In this document: positions 1 through 8,399 of the stretch, piece after piece | How positions within the stretch are numbered: the first letter of the stretch is position 1 | Layout of the letters: the number at the start of each line of letters is the position of its first letter | Source: JAVBOD01 sp031551045 | GTDB taxonomy: Bacteria; Bacteroidota; Bacteroidia; Bacteroidales; UBA932 | Assembly (NCBI GenBank): GCA_031551045.1 | Contig: JAVBOD010000019.1 | Span: 1 to 57,672 of the forward strand | DNA: 57,672 nucleotides | Direction: 5' to 3' | The notes under the pieces: model-generated | Databases searched by the model: none | Told to the model about the DNA's origin: nothing | What the model saw: only the letters and a program-made list of their open reading frames with translations | Translations under genes and position numbers: made by a program

Positions 1-1620
1 TTTCTCCTATAAATGGTTGAAAGAATAAGATTCCTGTCATGAATTTTCAGTATGAATACGAATCATTCTGTGTCGACACTATTGAAAGCGCCTACAATAT
101 CTGGTTTATAGTCCTGTTTTATCGCCTGGGATGCGATTTTCTCCTGCAAGTTTTTCAATCTATTATGATTGCAATAACTTATGTCTGTGTTCTTAGAGTC
201 CCTTGTCGGGACAAGTAACTTTGGCCAATTTGTCAACGGGGTCTTTCGCCACCACAAAGATACACGTCCTTTACGCTTTGTTTACGTTTTAGCTAACTTA
301 TCCAACCGGTTGATTTCTTTTTGATGATAATTGATTTTGGCCATTATTTTCTGAGGGTCATACACAGGTAATAAATCGGGGTTGTATACTTCCTTCCGAC
401 TGAGGATATTCCAGATAATAACCGCCATTTTCCGGGCTATGGCTATCAATGCTTTTTTTCGGGATTTTCTCATTGCCAACCGATTGAGTTTTTCCATAAA
501 GAAAGAGCCTTTTGTTCGGGCTGCAGCCCATGCTATTTGTACCAAAACAGAGCGGATATATTTGTTTCCCTTTGTGGTAGCGGTAGATTTGTATTTGCCA
601 TTTGATTCATCATTTCGGGGACGTAATCCTGTCCATCCGGCAAACTTACCACTGCTTTCAAAGGCTTTCATATCCGCTCCGGTTTCTGCTATTAATAGCA
701 TGGCCGAAAGGGTACAAACTCCGGGAATGGAAGTTAAAAGTTCCATTTGGGACGCATAATTGGTTCGACAGATACTGCTCATTTGAGATAGACACCTTTG
801 GGCCTGATTTATCAATAAATCCAGTTGCTCCTGTAATAACTCCAAAGAAAAACGCATGTGGGAAGTGATGAAGCCTCTAAGGGATTCCCGGATATTTTCC
901 TTGTGTTTGTTGCGTATTCGTCCGTGCACCAGTTCTTCTAAGATTTGAGGATTGTCCTCGCCCCGAATAATGGCTTTCACTACCCGGGAAACACTCATCC
1001 CTGAAATGTTACTGACAAAACAGGTGATACGGATGTTACACATTTCCAGAGTACGTTCAATCTGTTGGTATACCGAAGTGATTTGCTGTTGAAGTTTGAC
1101 ATACTTACGCGAATAACACCGTAACTCCCGAATCCTTTCATCCGGAACCAGACTGCTTCGAAGAAGCCCCTTGTGAAGTAATTCGGCTATCCATTGGGCA
1201 TCTTTCGTGTCACTCTTGCGACCGGGCATCTGTTTGATTTGGTAGGGATTCACTAAAAGCAATTCAAAGCCCATCGCTTCCAATATGTTCCATACAGGAA
1301 TCCAATAAATACCCGTGCTTTCCATCGCTATGCGTACAACACCCTGTGCTTGCAGAGATTCTCCCATACTGTATAAGGAGCTGGTCAAGGTCGGGAATAC
1401 CTTGACTTCAGAATGGGTTTCCCCATTGTAAATTGCACAAAATACATTATCTTTGTGCACATCGAGTCCGCTGGTTTTCATCGCCTTAATAAATTAAAAT
1501 GAGACAATTATTGATTGTGCCTCGAGCACGTTATAAAGGTAAGAAAATCATGGACTCGATCTGGTGATGAGAGAACCAATCAACCCATTTTTATGCGTCT
1601 GTGTGGTTATCTGAAAATTA
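1..1620 (-). mobile_element. IS110-family insertion sequence, ends not resolved
   Basis: A single full-length IS110-type transposase gene lies between two gaps without a convincing gene (1-281 and 1482-1620). IS110 elements usually lack clear terminal inverted repeats and make no long target duplication, and I could not find the ends by eye, so the limits given are only approximate. The left end may lie outside the window. The gap upstream of the transposase start (1482 to about 1620) contains a small hairpin, GTGC-CTCGA-GCAC at 1518-1530. In the IS110 group such a gap carries the bridge RNA; in the IS1111 group the RNA is on the other side (here 1-281). Confidence 0.6.
282..1481 (-). CDS. 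IS110-family transposase (DEDD recombinase)
   Basis: This is a 399-residue transposase of the IS110 family. The N-terminal RuvC-like domain shows the acidic residues of the family in GLDVHKDN (Asp7), AMESTGIYW (Glu near residue 53) and SDTKDAQWIAELL (Asp near residues 90-95). A helical, coiled-coil-like middle section follows. The C-terminal Transposase_20 domain shows LTSIPGVCTLSAMLL and KFAGWTGLRPRNDESNGK, the region holding the second-site serine of this family. Length and motifs are those of an intact enzyme and I see no frameshift. Family members recombine circular intermediates and targets guided by an RNA encoded in the element. It stands alone, with no passenger genes. Confidence 0.95.
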   Translation of the reverse strand: MKTSGLDVHKDNVFCAIYNGETHSEVKVFPTLTSSLYSMGESLQAQGVVRIAMESTGIYWIPVWNILEAMGFELLLVNPYQIKQMPGRKSDTKDAQWIAELLHKGLLRSSLVPDERIRELRCYSRKYVKLQQQITSVYQQIERTLEMCNIRITCFVSNISGMSVSRVVKAIIRGEDNPQILEELVHGRIRNKHKENIRESLRGFITSHMRFSLELLQEQLDLLINQAQRCLSQMSSICRTNYASQMELLTSIPGVCTLSAMLLIAETGADMKAFESSGKFAGWTGLRPRNDESNGKYKSTATTKGNKYIRSVLVQIAWAAARTKGSFFMEKLNRLAMRKSRKKALIAIARKMAVIIWNILSRKEVYNPDLLPVYDPQKIMAKINYHQKEINRLDKLAKT

Positions 1621-1625
1621 TCAGG

Positions 1626-1633
1626 TAAATTTG
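1626..1633 (+). promoter_or_regulatory. candidate -7 element for crcB
   Basis: TAAATTTG matches the Bacteroidetes -7 consensus TAnnTTTG, about 95 bases upstream of the crcB start. No good -33 element is visible, so the assignment is weak. I looked for a fluoride riboswitch in the leader and did not recognise its conserved segments. Confidence 0.35.
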
Positions 1634-1727
1634 TATTGAAAGAAATACAACAGATGCCTAACATTGATAGCATATTTGTAAAATGTAGGATACGCCGGCA
1701 ACTGTAAAAACAAATAAAATAGAAAAA

Positions 1728-2099
1728 ATGAAATTAATCCTGGCAATCGGAGCAGGCAGTTTTATCGGCGGAGTTTTACGTTACCTGTTATCCCAACTGA
1801 TCCAGATAAAAGCAGCAACCCATTTTCCATTACACACCCTGATTGTAAATATTGCAGGTTGCTTTTTTATCGGGATTGTTTTCGGACTTTTCGATAAGGG
1901 ACAGATTTCCCATGAATGGAAATTATTTCTTGCAACAGGAGTTCTGGGTGGATTTACTACTTTTTCTGCGTTTTCAAACGAAACAATTATTTTATTCAGG
2001 GAAGGACATACCTGCCACGGTTTAATCTACATCCTCGCAAGCGTACTGTTAGGATTACTGGCAACCTGTATTGCTTACCTGATCGTAAAACATCTCTAA
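1728..2099 (+). CDS. crcB: fluoride exporter CrcB/Fluc
   Basis: This 123-residue membrane protein belongs to the CrcB/Fluc family, which form dual-topology dimeric channels that let fluoride leave the cell. Four hydrophobic segments are visible, as expected. The family motifs are present: GGVLRY near residue 14-19, the pore asparagine in VNIAGC (Asn41), and GGFTTFSAFSNE (residues 74-85) with the phenylalanine and threonine/serine box that lines the pore and the central sodium site. The length is normal for the family. It sits alone between the IS110 element and a methyltransferase gene, with a leader of about 90 bases. Only one copy is present, consistent with a homodimeric type. Confidence 0.95.
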   Translation: MKLILAIGAGSFIGGVLRYLLSQLIQIKAATHFPLHTLIVNIAGCFFIGIVFGLFDKGQISHEWKLFLATGVLGGFTTFSAFSNETIILFREGHTCHGLIYILASVLLGLLATCIAYLIVKHL

Positions 2100-2155
2100 T
2101 TTTGTGTGGATTTTAACCGTACTTATAAAAATCAGAAATACAATAATTTTATAAA

Positions 2156-2782
2156 ATGACAGAATTCTGGGAATCAAATTTTATCGAAAAGCAAACCATG
2201 TGGGGTTTTGAGCCGGCAGCATCCGCCATCGTGGCAAAAGACTTTTTTATAGAAGAAAAAGTCGGGAATGTATTGATTCCAGGAATTGGATATGGACGGA
2301 ATGCTAAAATTTTCCTGGATAACGGCATGGATGTTACAGGAATCGAGATCTCAAAAACAGCCATCGATCTGGCCAGAACACAAAGCAAACTCGACATCCC
2401 CATATTTCACGGTTCCGTAGCCGGGATGCCTTTCGATGATAATCTATACGACGGAATATTCAGCTATGCTTTGATTCATTTGCTTAATCAGAGCGAAAGA
2501 AAACAGTTTATCCGGAATTGTTATAATCAACTGAAACCGGGCGGGCATCTGATTTTTTCGACCATTTCAAAACAGGATCCAATGTATGGAACCGGAACCT
2601 TATTAAGTAAAGACTGGTTTAAAATGCCAAGCGGGGCCAAATTATTTTTTTATGATCCGGATTCCATCAGGCAGGAATTCGGAGATTACGGACTGTCGGA
2701 TTTTTTTGAAATTGACGAACCGGTTAAGTCCGTGAAGAACCATCCTCCGATGAAATTTACAATCGTGAGATGTAAAAAATAA
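2156..2782 (+). CDS. class I SAM-dependent methyltransferase
   Basis: The 208-residue product is a small class I methyltransferase. Motif I is VLIPGIGYGRNA (residues about 39-50), in which the usual glycine-rich loop starts with PGIGYG. Next come an acidic residue ending beta-2 (VTGIEIS), motif II-like FHGSVAGMPFDD, and the motif after beta-4 (YDGIFSYALIHLL). LKPGGHLIFST is the typical post-II strand. This is the general UbiE/tellurite-resistance-like fold, but substrate cannot be told. It starts 56 bases after crcB and could share its transcript. It ends just before the cobalamin riboswitch, with which it has no evident link. Confidence 0.85.
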   Translation: MTEFWESNFIEKQTMWGFEPAASAIVAKDFFIEEKVGNVLIPGIGYGRNAKIFLDNGMDVTGIEISKTAIDLARTQSKLDIPIFHGSVAGMPFDDNLYDGIFSYALIHLLNQSERKQFIRNCYNQLKPGGHLIFSTISKQDPMYGTGTLLSKDWFKMPSGAKLFFYDPDSIRQEFGDYGLSDFFEIDEPVKSVKNHPPMKFTIVRCKK

Positions 2783-2813
2783 CATCCGTAGCCATTATAC
2801 ACAAAATAAATCC

Positions 2814-2821
2814 TACCTTTG
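2814..2821 (+). promoter_or_regulatory. -7 element of the riboswitch-nrdDG transcript
   Basis: TACCTTTG matches the Bacteroidetes -7 consensus and lies about 10 bases before the first conserved bases of the cobalamin riboswitch, so the transcript would begin almost exactly at the aptamer. Confidence 0.7.
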
Positions 2822-2830
2822 TGCTCAACA

Positions 2831-3050
2831 TTCGGTTCTCGTTGTTGCAACCAAAAGCAACTGAGATTAAAAGGGAATCCTGTGAAAATCAGGAACTATC
2901 CCCGTAGCTGTAAGTTTCGCTAAAAGGAGTGCATCCTTATGCCACTGTCGATTCGACGGGAAGGCGCACTGCCCGGAACAAGTCAGAAGACCTGCCAGAT
3001 GTTACATACTGGGGCTTTCGGGTGAAAGGCGGCACAGGACGGGTTTCAGA
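2831..3050 (+). promoter_or_regulatory. cobalamin (B12) riboswitch upstream of nrdD
   Basis: The leader carries the landmarks of the adenosylcobalamin riboswitch in order: GGTTCTC near 2834, a GGGAATCCTGTGAAAATCAGG segment at about 2873-2893, CCCCGTAGCTGTAA, GCCACTGTCG at 2941-2950, CGGGAAGGCGCAC, and the near-invariant B12 box AGTCAGAAGACCTGCC at 2981-2996. It is followed by roughly 100 bases before the reductase start, space for an expression platform. B12 riboswitches repress when the cofactor is present. Control of a B12-independent ribonucleotide reductase by such an element is an established logic in organisms that also have a B12-dependent reductase. End points are approximate. Confidence 0.93.
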
Positions 3051-3145
3051 TTTTCTGCAACAGTTAAATTGAAGTACAACCCCCTTTTCAGTTCCTCTTT
3101 CCTGTTATGTCCTGTTTTGATAGTAATCATTTAACAGGTTGTATT

Positions 3146-5230
3146 ATGGAATTATTCATTGTCAAAAGAGACGGAAAAAAAGAAGTTTTTTCCATTGAAA
3201 AAATCAAGAGCGCCATTTCAAAAGCATTCTTGTCGGTGGGTAGCTTTGCCACGCAGGATGTTCTCAGCAACATTTTATGCCGTGTAAATATCACCGGAGA
3301 TATCACGGTAGAAGAAGTGCAAAACCAGGTAGAAACAGCATTGATGGCCGAAAGATATTATGCCGTAGCCAAGGCTTATATGCTTTACCGGCAAAAACAC
3401 CTCGAAGACCGGGAGGTACGCGACAAACTCAAGTTCCTGATGGACTACTGCGACGCCAGTAATGCTGCTTCTGGCAGTAAATTCGATGCAAACGCCAATG
3501 TAGAGAATAAAAATATGGCCACCCTGATCGGTGAACTACCCAAATCCAATTTTATACGCTTGAATCGTCGTATGCTGACCGACCGCATCAAAGAAATGTA
3601 CGGGAAAGAAGTATCCGACAAGTACATCGACTTACTGAACAACCATTACATTTATAAAAACGATGAAACCAGCTTAGCCAACTACTGCGCCAGTATTACC
3701 ATGTATCCCTGGTTAATCGGAGGAACCGGCTCTATCGGAGGAAACTCGAAGGCCCCAACCAACCTGCGATCGTTCTGCGGCGGATTCGTAAATATGGTTT
3801 TTATGGTTTCCAGCATGTTAAGTGGAGCTTGTGCCACCCCTGAGTTTCTAATGTATATGAACTATTTTATCGGATTGGAATATGGGCCGGATTATTACTT
3901 AAACGCCGGTAAAATTGTCGACTTGTCTAAAAAACAACGCACCATCGACAAAGTAATCACCGACCACTTCGAGCAAATCGTTTATTCCATCAATCAACCT
4001 ACAGGCGCACGAAATTTCCAGGCAGTATTCTGGAATATTTCTTACTACGACCCATATTATTTTGAAAGTCTGTTTGAAAACTTTATATTTCCGGACGGAA
4101 GTAAACCTGATTGGGAATCGCTTAGTTGGCTCCAAAAACGCTTTATGAAGTGGTTCAACCGGGAACGCACACGCGCTGTACTGACATTCCCTGTGGAAAC
4201 AATGGCTTTACTAACCGAAAATGGTGAACCTAAAGACAAGGAATACGGCGACTTTACCGCCGAAATGTATTCGGAAGGACATTCATTCTTTACTTATATG
4301 AGCGACAACGCCGATTCGTTGAGTAGTTGTTGCCGTTTGCGCAATGAAATTCAAGACAACGGATTCAGCTACACGTTGGGAGCCGGTGGTGTTTCCACAG
4401 GCTCGAAAAGTGTACTGACCATCAACCTCAACCGCTGCATTCAGCACGCTGTGAGCAAAGGAATCCCTTTCCAGTTCTACTTAGAAGAAATCGTCGACTT
4501 GGTGCATAAAGTACAGCTATCGTACAACGAAAACCTGAAATACATGCAGGAAAAAGGAATGTTGCCTTTGTTCGACGCAGGATACATCAACCTTGGTCGT
4601 CAATATCTCACCATCGGCGTAAACGGTCTGGTGGAAGCCGCAGAGTTTTTGGGAATCGAAATCAATGATAATCCTCAATATGAAGGGTTTATACAACAGG
4701 TACTCGGACTTATCGAACGGTATAACAAAAAATACCGGACCAAAGACGTAATGTTCAACTGCGAAATGATTCCGGCCGAAAATGTAGGCGTGAAACATGC
4801 CAAATGGGATAAACGGGATGGGTATGTTGTGAAGCGGGATTGCTACAACAGCTATTTTTACATGGTAGAAGATGAATCCTTGAACATCATCGACAAATTC
4901 CGGCTTCATGGGAAGAAATACATCGAGCACCTGACAGGCGGTTCTGCCCTGCATCTGAATCTGGAAGAGCATTTGGGCAAAGAACAGTACAAACAATTGT
5001 TGCGGGTGGCCAGCCAGGAAGGCTGTAACTATTTCACTTTCAATATTCCAAACACGGTTTGCAACGACTGCAGACACATCGACAAACGCAATCTGAAAGA
5101 ATGTCCGTCCTGTAAAGGCCGGAATCTGGACTACCTGACCCGCATCATCGGATATATGAAACGGGTCAGTAATTTCTCACAATCCCGGCAGCAGGAGGCC
5201 GAACGACGTTATTATGCTACGGTTTCATAA
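3146..5230 (+). CDS. nrdD: anaerobic ribonucleoside-triphosphate reductase (class III)
   Basis: NrdD makes deoxyribonucleotides without oxygen, using a glycyl radical installed by NrdG. From the ATG at 3146 the protein has 694 residues; an in-frame ATG at 3107 would add 13 poorly conserved residues, and I prefer 3146 because MELFIVKRDGKKEVF is the usual start of the ATP-cone. The cone spans about residues 1-95. The core shows SLANYCASITMYPW, FCGGFVNM and GACATPEF, with cysteines in the active-site region. The C-terminus holds a zinc site of two Cys pairs (CNDC and CPSC) and RIIGYMKRVSNFSQ, containing the radical glycine. It overlaps nrdG by 17 bases and sits behind the cobalamin riboswitch, so it is predicted to be made when B12 is scarce. 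Confidence 0.95.
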   Translation: MELFIVKRDGKKEVFSIEKIKSAISKAFLSVGSFATQDVLSNILCRVNITGDITVEEVQNQVETALMAERYYAVAKAYMLYRQKHLEDREVRDKLKFLMDYCDASNAASGSKFDANANVENKNMATLIGELPKSNFIRLNRRMLTDRIKEMYGKEVSDKYIDLLNNHYIYKNDETSLANYCASITMYPWLIGGTGSIGGNSKAPTNLRSFCGGFVNMVFMVSSMLSGACATPEFLMYMNYFIGLEYGPDYYLNAGKIVDLSKKQRTIDKVITDHFEQIVYSINQPTGARNFQAVFWNISYYDPYYFESLFENFIFPDGSKPDWESLSWLQKRFMKWFNRERTRAVLTFPVETMALLTENGEPKDKEYGDFTAEMYSEGHSFFTYMSDNADSLSSCCRLRNEIQDNGFSYTLGAGGVSTGSKSVLTINLNRCIQHAVSKGIPFQFYLEEIVDLVHKVQLSYNENLKYMQEKGMLPLFDAGYINLGRQYLTIGVNGLVEAAEFLGIEINDNPQYEGFIQQVLGLIERYNKKYRTKDVMFNCEMIPAENVGVKHAKWDKRDGYVVKRDCYNSYFYMVEDESLNIIDKFRLHGKKYIEHLTGGSALHLNLEEHLGKEQYKQLLRVASQEGCNYFTFNIPNTVCNDCRHIDKRNLKECPSCKGRNLDYLTRIIGYMKRVSNFSQSRQQEAERRYYATVS

Positions 5231-5690
5231 CTATGATATCGTTTTTCAGGAAGTCCCCGGGGAAGTCGCTTTGGCAATCAATATCTCCAATTGTCCCAAT
5301 GGCTGTAAAGGTTGCCACAGTCCATACCTGATGGAAGACAAGGGCGAAACACTGAATGAAAACGTGTTGAATGAACTGCTTGAAAAATACGGAAACGCAA
5401 TTACCTGTATTTGTTTTATGGGTGGAGACTCCAACCCGCAGGAGGTCGAACGCCTGTCGGTATTCCTGCATGAAACGACCAATAACCGCATCAAAACAGC
5501 ATGGTATTCGGGGAAACAGCATTTGCCCGAAAATTGTGCTTTGCAGTATTTTAATTTCATCAAATTAGGCCCATATATCGAACATCTGGGAGGTTTGGAT
5601 TGTGCATCTACCAATCAGCGTTTCTATCGCATCAAGAACGAAATAATGGAGGATATAACAAATCAATTTTTAAACAATAGAGTACAATGA
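5214..5690 (+). CDS. nrdG: anaerobic ribonucleotide reductase activating protein (radical SAM)
   Basis: NrdG (158 residues) is the radical SAM activase that generates the glycyl radical on NrdD. The CxxxCxxC cluster motif that binds the 4Fe-4S centre is seen as CPNGCKGC around residues 28-35, followed by HSPYL as in other NrdG proteins. FMGGDSNPQEVERL corresponds to the SAM-binding GGD motif. The start codon lies inside the end of nrdD (17-base overlap), indicating translational coupling. The stop codon overlaps an ATG (ATGA at 5687-5690) that begins a truncated cobO-like reading frame. Confidence 0.95.
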   Translation: MLRFHNYDIVFQEVPGEVALAINISNCPNGCKGCHSPYLMEDKGETLNENVLNELLEKYGNAITCICFMGGDSNPQEVERLSVFLHETTNNRIKTAWYSGKQHLPENCALQYFNFIKLGPYIEHLGGLDCASTNQRFYRIKNEIMEDITNQFLNNRVQ

Positions 5691-5806
5691 AAGGATATAT
5701 TCAGGTTTATACTGATAACAGACCATTTCAGACCAGATATTATGAGTTTTTATTCATATTTTCCAGTTCCAGTAATTTTTTCTTTCTCCAAATACCGCCG
5801 CCATAA
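5687..5806 (+). pseudogene. stump of a corrinoid adenosyltransferase (cobO-like) gene
   Basis: A short frame starts with an ATG overlapping the nrdG stop (ATGA) and encodes MKGYIQVYTDN before losing any resemblance to known proteins. CobO/BtuR-type ATP:corrinoid adenosyltransferases characteristically begin (K)GYIQVYTGNGKGKTT, the last part being the Walker A loop. The first nine residues match this and the Walker loop is missing. The rest of the 39-residue frame runs antisense over the 3' end of ada. I read this as a deletion that removed nearly all of a third gene in the riboswitch operon. The match is short, so this is an inference, but the coupled start and the B12 context support it. Confidence 0.5.
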
Positions 5807-6783
5807 CCAGTCAATGTACCATCTACCCCAATAACCCGGTGACAAGGCAAAATGATGGAGATTTTATTTTTTCCGTTAGCATTGGCAACGGCTCTTACGG
5901 CTGACGGCCTGCCCAGCCGCTCAGCTTGTTTTGCATAAGTTGTTGTAGAACCGTACGGTATTTGCAACAGTCCGAGCCATACTTGTTTCTGGAATTCCGT
6001 CCCCACTAAATCCAACGGAATATCAAACTCCCGAAGTTCTCCTGTAAAGTACTGTTCCAATTGCTTCCGAAGCATCCCGAAATAAATATTGTCTCCCTGT
6101 ACAAGTGGAGCTTTCAACGTAGTCGTCAGCTGTTTTAGTTCCAATTCCAGCAGTTTATAATCAGCAAATTCAAACATACAAATTCCTTTATCAGTAGCGC
6201 CTGCTATCATTGTTCCCAGATCCGTTTCGATGCGGGTTATATTGACAATGCGTTTATTCTTACTATGAAGAGGCGAAGCTCCAATGATATTTTTGAACAT
6301 ACTGTTGAACCCGCTTAACGAATCGTAACCCGAATCGTATGCAACGTCCGTTACACTTTGTCCGGACTGAACACGTTGGAAAGCATTGTTCACCCGGTAC
6401 ATTCGTTGGTAAGCATGAAATGTCAGCTTATAATTTTTCAAAAACCAACGGCGAACCTGATTGGGCTCCAATTCCAGATTTTTAAGGTCTGTATCTTTTA
6501 TTTTGACTGTGGGGTTATCTTCCATGAATTTCAATAACCGGCTGATATTTGAAGGTGGGTTTCCCAATTTCTCCAATGGCTTACATATCTTGCAAGGTCT
6601 ATAACCATTAAACATGGCTTCTTTTGCCGAAGGAAAAAACTCCACATTTTCCAACTTTGGACGGGCCGGACACGTCGGACGGCAAAATATACCGGTCGTT
6701 TTCACTCCGGCCACGAATACACCCTCAAAAGAAGGATCCCTTTCGATAAACGCCTTGTAAAATATTTCTCTTTCTGTTTCCAT
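5740..6783 (-). CDS. ada: Ada-type methylated-DNA repair protein and regulator
   Basis: The 347-residue protein has the full three-part Ada architecture. The N-terminal zinc domain carries four cysteines (Cys34 and Cys38 in FCRPTCPAR, Cys64 and Cys67 in RPCKICKP) and repairs methylphosphotriesters. An AraC-type helix-turn-helix occupies roughly residues 75-175 (DVAYDSGYDSLSGFNSMF). The C-terminal O6-methylguanine methyltransferase domain has its acceptor cysteine in ILPCHRVIG (Cys314). In E. coli, methylation of the N-terminal cysteine turns Ada into an activator of its own gene. Its promoter element lies at 6807-6814 on this strand. Its 3' end faces the cobO-like stump, suggesting that a deletion ended close to it. 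Confidence 0.95.
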   Translation of the reverse strand: METEREIFYKAFIERDPSFEGVFVAGVKTTGIFCRPTCPARPKLENVEFFPSAKEAMFNGYRPCKICKPLEKLGNPPSNISRLLKFMEDNPTVKIKDTDLKNLELEPNQVRRWFLKNYKLTFHAYQRMYRVNNAFQRVQSGQSVTDVAYDSGYDSLSGFNSMFKNIIGASPLHSKNKRIVNITRIETDLGTMIAGATDKGICMFEFADYKLLELELKQLTTTLKAPLVQGDNIYFGMLRKQLEQYFTGELREFDIPLDLVGTEFQKQVWLGLLQIPYGSTTTYAKQAERLGRPSAVRAVANANGKNKISIILPCHRVIGVDGTLTGYGGGIWRKKKLLELENMNKNS

Positions 6784-6806
6784 AGGATGTATATTGATTC
6801 GTTCTG

Positions 6807-6814
6807 CAAAGTTA
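6807..6814 (-). promoter_or_regulatory. -7 element for ada
   Basis: Read on the minus strand this is TAACTTTG, a match to TAnnTTTG, about 25 bases upstream of the ada start codon. This predicts a leader of less than 25 bases. Confidence 0.65.
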
Positions 6815-6920
6815 AAATTCTATCGATCTCTATACAACCGAAAAATCGACAACATCGTTTATTCCTGTAATTTTTTTATATTTTGCCTGAAAAATGATGG
6901 AAAGGTTGTTATAAAAGCAA

Positions 6921-6928
6921 TATCTTTG
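6921..6928 (+). promoter_or_regulatory. -7 element for the frameshifted TPR lipoprotein
   Basis: TATCTTTG matches TAnnTTTG 40 bases before the ATG at 6968. No strong -33 element is seen. Confidence 0.55.
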
Positions 6929-6967
6929 GAAGAAATAAATAAACTTTAGAATCGTTAGTTTGAGAGA

Positions 6968-7739
6968 ATGAATCGTAAATTAATGGCCTTCATTTGTATT
7001 TTTTGCTCTGTTTTATCGGGAGTAGGATGTACTAAATCAGTTAAAACTACTAAATTGCTGACAGATGCAGATTCCATTATATATACTCATACAGATAGTG
7101 CAGCATCTATTTTAGACAAAATTGCCGAAGTTGAATTATCGGACAGACAAGAGGCGGATTATTGGCGATTACGAACAACCTCACACATTCTGCAAGGAAA
7201 ATCTACCGCAGAAGACTCTCTGATTGTTTCTGCTTTGAATTATTACAAAAAGCATGGAATGCAGAAAGAGCTAAAAGAGGTTTATAAATTGACTCTCAAC
7301 CACTTGGCATGGAAAAAATGACAAGCCAAACTATAACCGCTATATGGAAGAAGCATCGAACCTTGCTCAACAGACAAACGACAGCCTTTTTACATATATT
7401 ATACTCCGGTCAGTTGCAAATGATTTCTATTCCAAGAATGATTACATATTAGCATACGAGTATTATGCAAAAGCTACAGAATACAATGATTTTTATCCTT
7501 CAACATTTTACATGGCTGCTTTAACCTATTCGCGGATAGAGAATAACGACTCCATCGACTACTGGATACAAAAGGCAATCGATCTGGCTAAAATTGAGAG
7601 GACACACCAAAGATCTCCTGACAACAATTTACGCAGAATACATTTTTTCGATGGTAATCCATTACAGATTTATTACATTCAAAAAAATCAAAATAATTTG
7701 ATTTATTCGGAACGTATTGATATTTTTGCAGCAAAATAA
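6968..7739 (+). pseudogene. TPR-like lipoprotein, frameshifted
   Basis: Two consecutive frames make sense only as one gene. The first (6968-7321) begins with a lipoprotein signal (LSGVGC lipobox) and a stretch typical of Bacteroidales tetratricopeptide proteins (DSAASILDKIAEVELSDRQEADYWRL). It stops within an A6 run at about 7313-7318. Removing one A restores reading through NDKPNYNRYMEEASNLAQ into the second frame (about 7319-7739), which continues helical TPR-like repeats (NDYILAYEYYAKATEYND). Intact relatives often continue into a membrane segment and a DNA-binding tail, both absent here, so the 3' end may be lost too. Alternatively, the A-run is a sequencing error or a phase-variation site. 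Confidence 0.6.
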
Positions 7740-7771
7740 TTAAAAAAGAAAAGTAAGTAACTCCTTTTATT

Positions 7772-8161
7772 ATGGAAATTTCAAAAAAACTATCAGAAAA
7801 ATTTCATGAGGTTCTTAAACATGAAGGCGTTGTTTCAGTCGTATCATGGGCGGAAAGTGAAGCACACATAGCCAATACATGGAACTCCTATCTTGTTGTA
7901 ACGGAAGATGAACGTATCTTAATTCCTGCAGCCGGATTCCGAAAAACGCAAAAAAATGTAGAAGTTAACAACTGGGTGAAACTTACATTAGGAAGCCGGG
8001 ATGTGTTAGGATATAAAGATTATCAGGGAACAGGATTCCTTGTGGATGGACCTGCAAAATATGTGGAATCGGGTGAAGAATACGACAGGATGAAAGAAAA
8101 GTTTCCATTCTTGTCAAGAGTGTTGGAAATTAGTGTTGTTAAAGCGAAACAGACAATATAA
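7772..8161 (+). CDS. pyridoxamine 5'-phosphate oxidase-like FMN-binding protein
   Basis: The 129-residue protein has the split-barrel flavin-binding fold of the pyridoxamine-phosphate-oxidase superfamily. Recognisable parts are an N-terminal helix (ISKKLSEKFHEVLKHEG), the strand SYLVVTEDERILIPAAGFRKTQ, the segment VKLTLGSRDVLG, and GTGFLVDGPAKYVESG near residues 88-103. This small type is usually annotated as FMN-binding or general-stress-like, and its substrate is unknown. It is not a true PdxH, being too short. It lies between two broken genes in an AT-rich patch but itself looks complete. Confidence 0.75.
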   Translation: MEISKKLSEKFHEVLKHEGVVSVVSWAESEAHIANTWNSYLVVTEDERILIPAAGFRKTQKNVEVNNWVKLTLGSRDVLGYKDYQGTGFLVDGPAKYVESGEEYDRMKEKFPFLSRVLEISVVKAKQTI

Positions 8162-8192
8162 TTTTGCAAGTCCAGACATAAAAGCATAATCA

Positions 8193-8399
8193 ATGAGAAC
8201 TTTTTATCTATCTATTTTCACACTCTTACTTTTCACACAAGTTACTGCACAAGAAACCACAAATAAAATAGATTATCAATTTTATGGTTTTGTACGAGGA
8301 GATGCATCCTATGACTCCCGTCTGAATGTCAATGCTTTTGAAGGGCTGTTTTTGTTATATCCATTAGATGTGAACAATGATGCAAATTCAGAGGACTGA
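8193..8399 (+). pseudogene. N-terminal stump of an outer-membrane porin (DcaP-like)
   Basis: The frame begins with a clear signal peptide ending TQVTAQ and continues YQFYGFVRGDASYDSRLNV, then LFLLYPLDVNNDANSED. This is the start of the large Bacteroidetes porins that carry a GFxRxDxxYDSR motif and a LYP-D-DxNGED segment. The frame stops after 68 residues, whereas intact proteins have more than 300. Beyond the stop, 8400-8565 holds two open frames (for instance one reading LIAGLFPDLLTNLFPYTYMW) that I cannot assign. They may belong to another fragment joined by deletion. Confidence 0.6.

Noticed and set aside
63..257. 64-residue frame on the minus strand next to the IS110 transposase
   Set aside because: No recognisable domain, low-quality composition and a position in the non-coding flank of the element. 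More likely flank or RNA-coding sequence than a protein gene.
1634..1727. Possible fluoride riboswitch before crcB
   Set aside because: The conserved GGCGATGG-type start and the AACCGC and CTGATGACnCCTAC-like segments of that motif are not visible.
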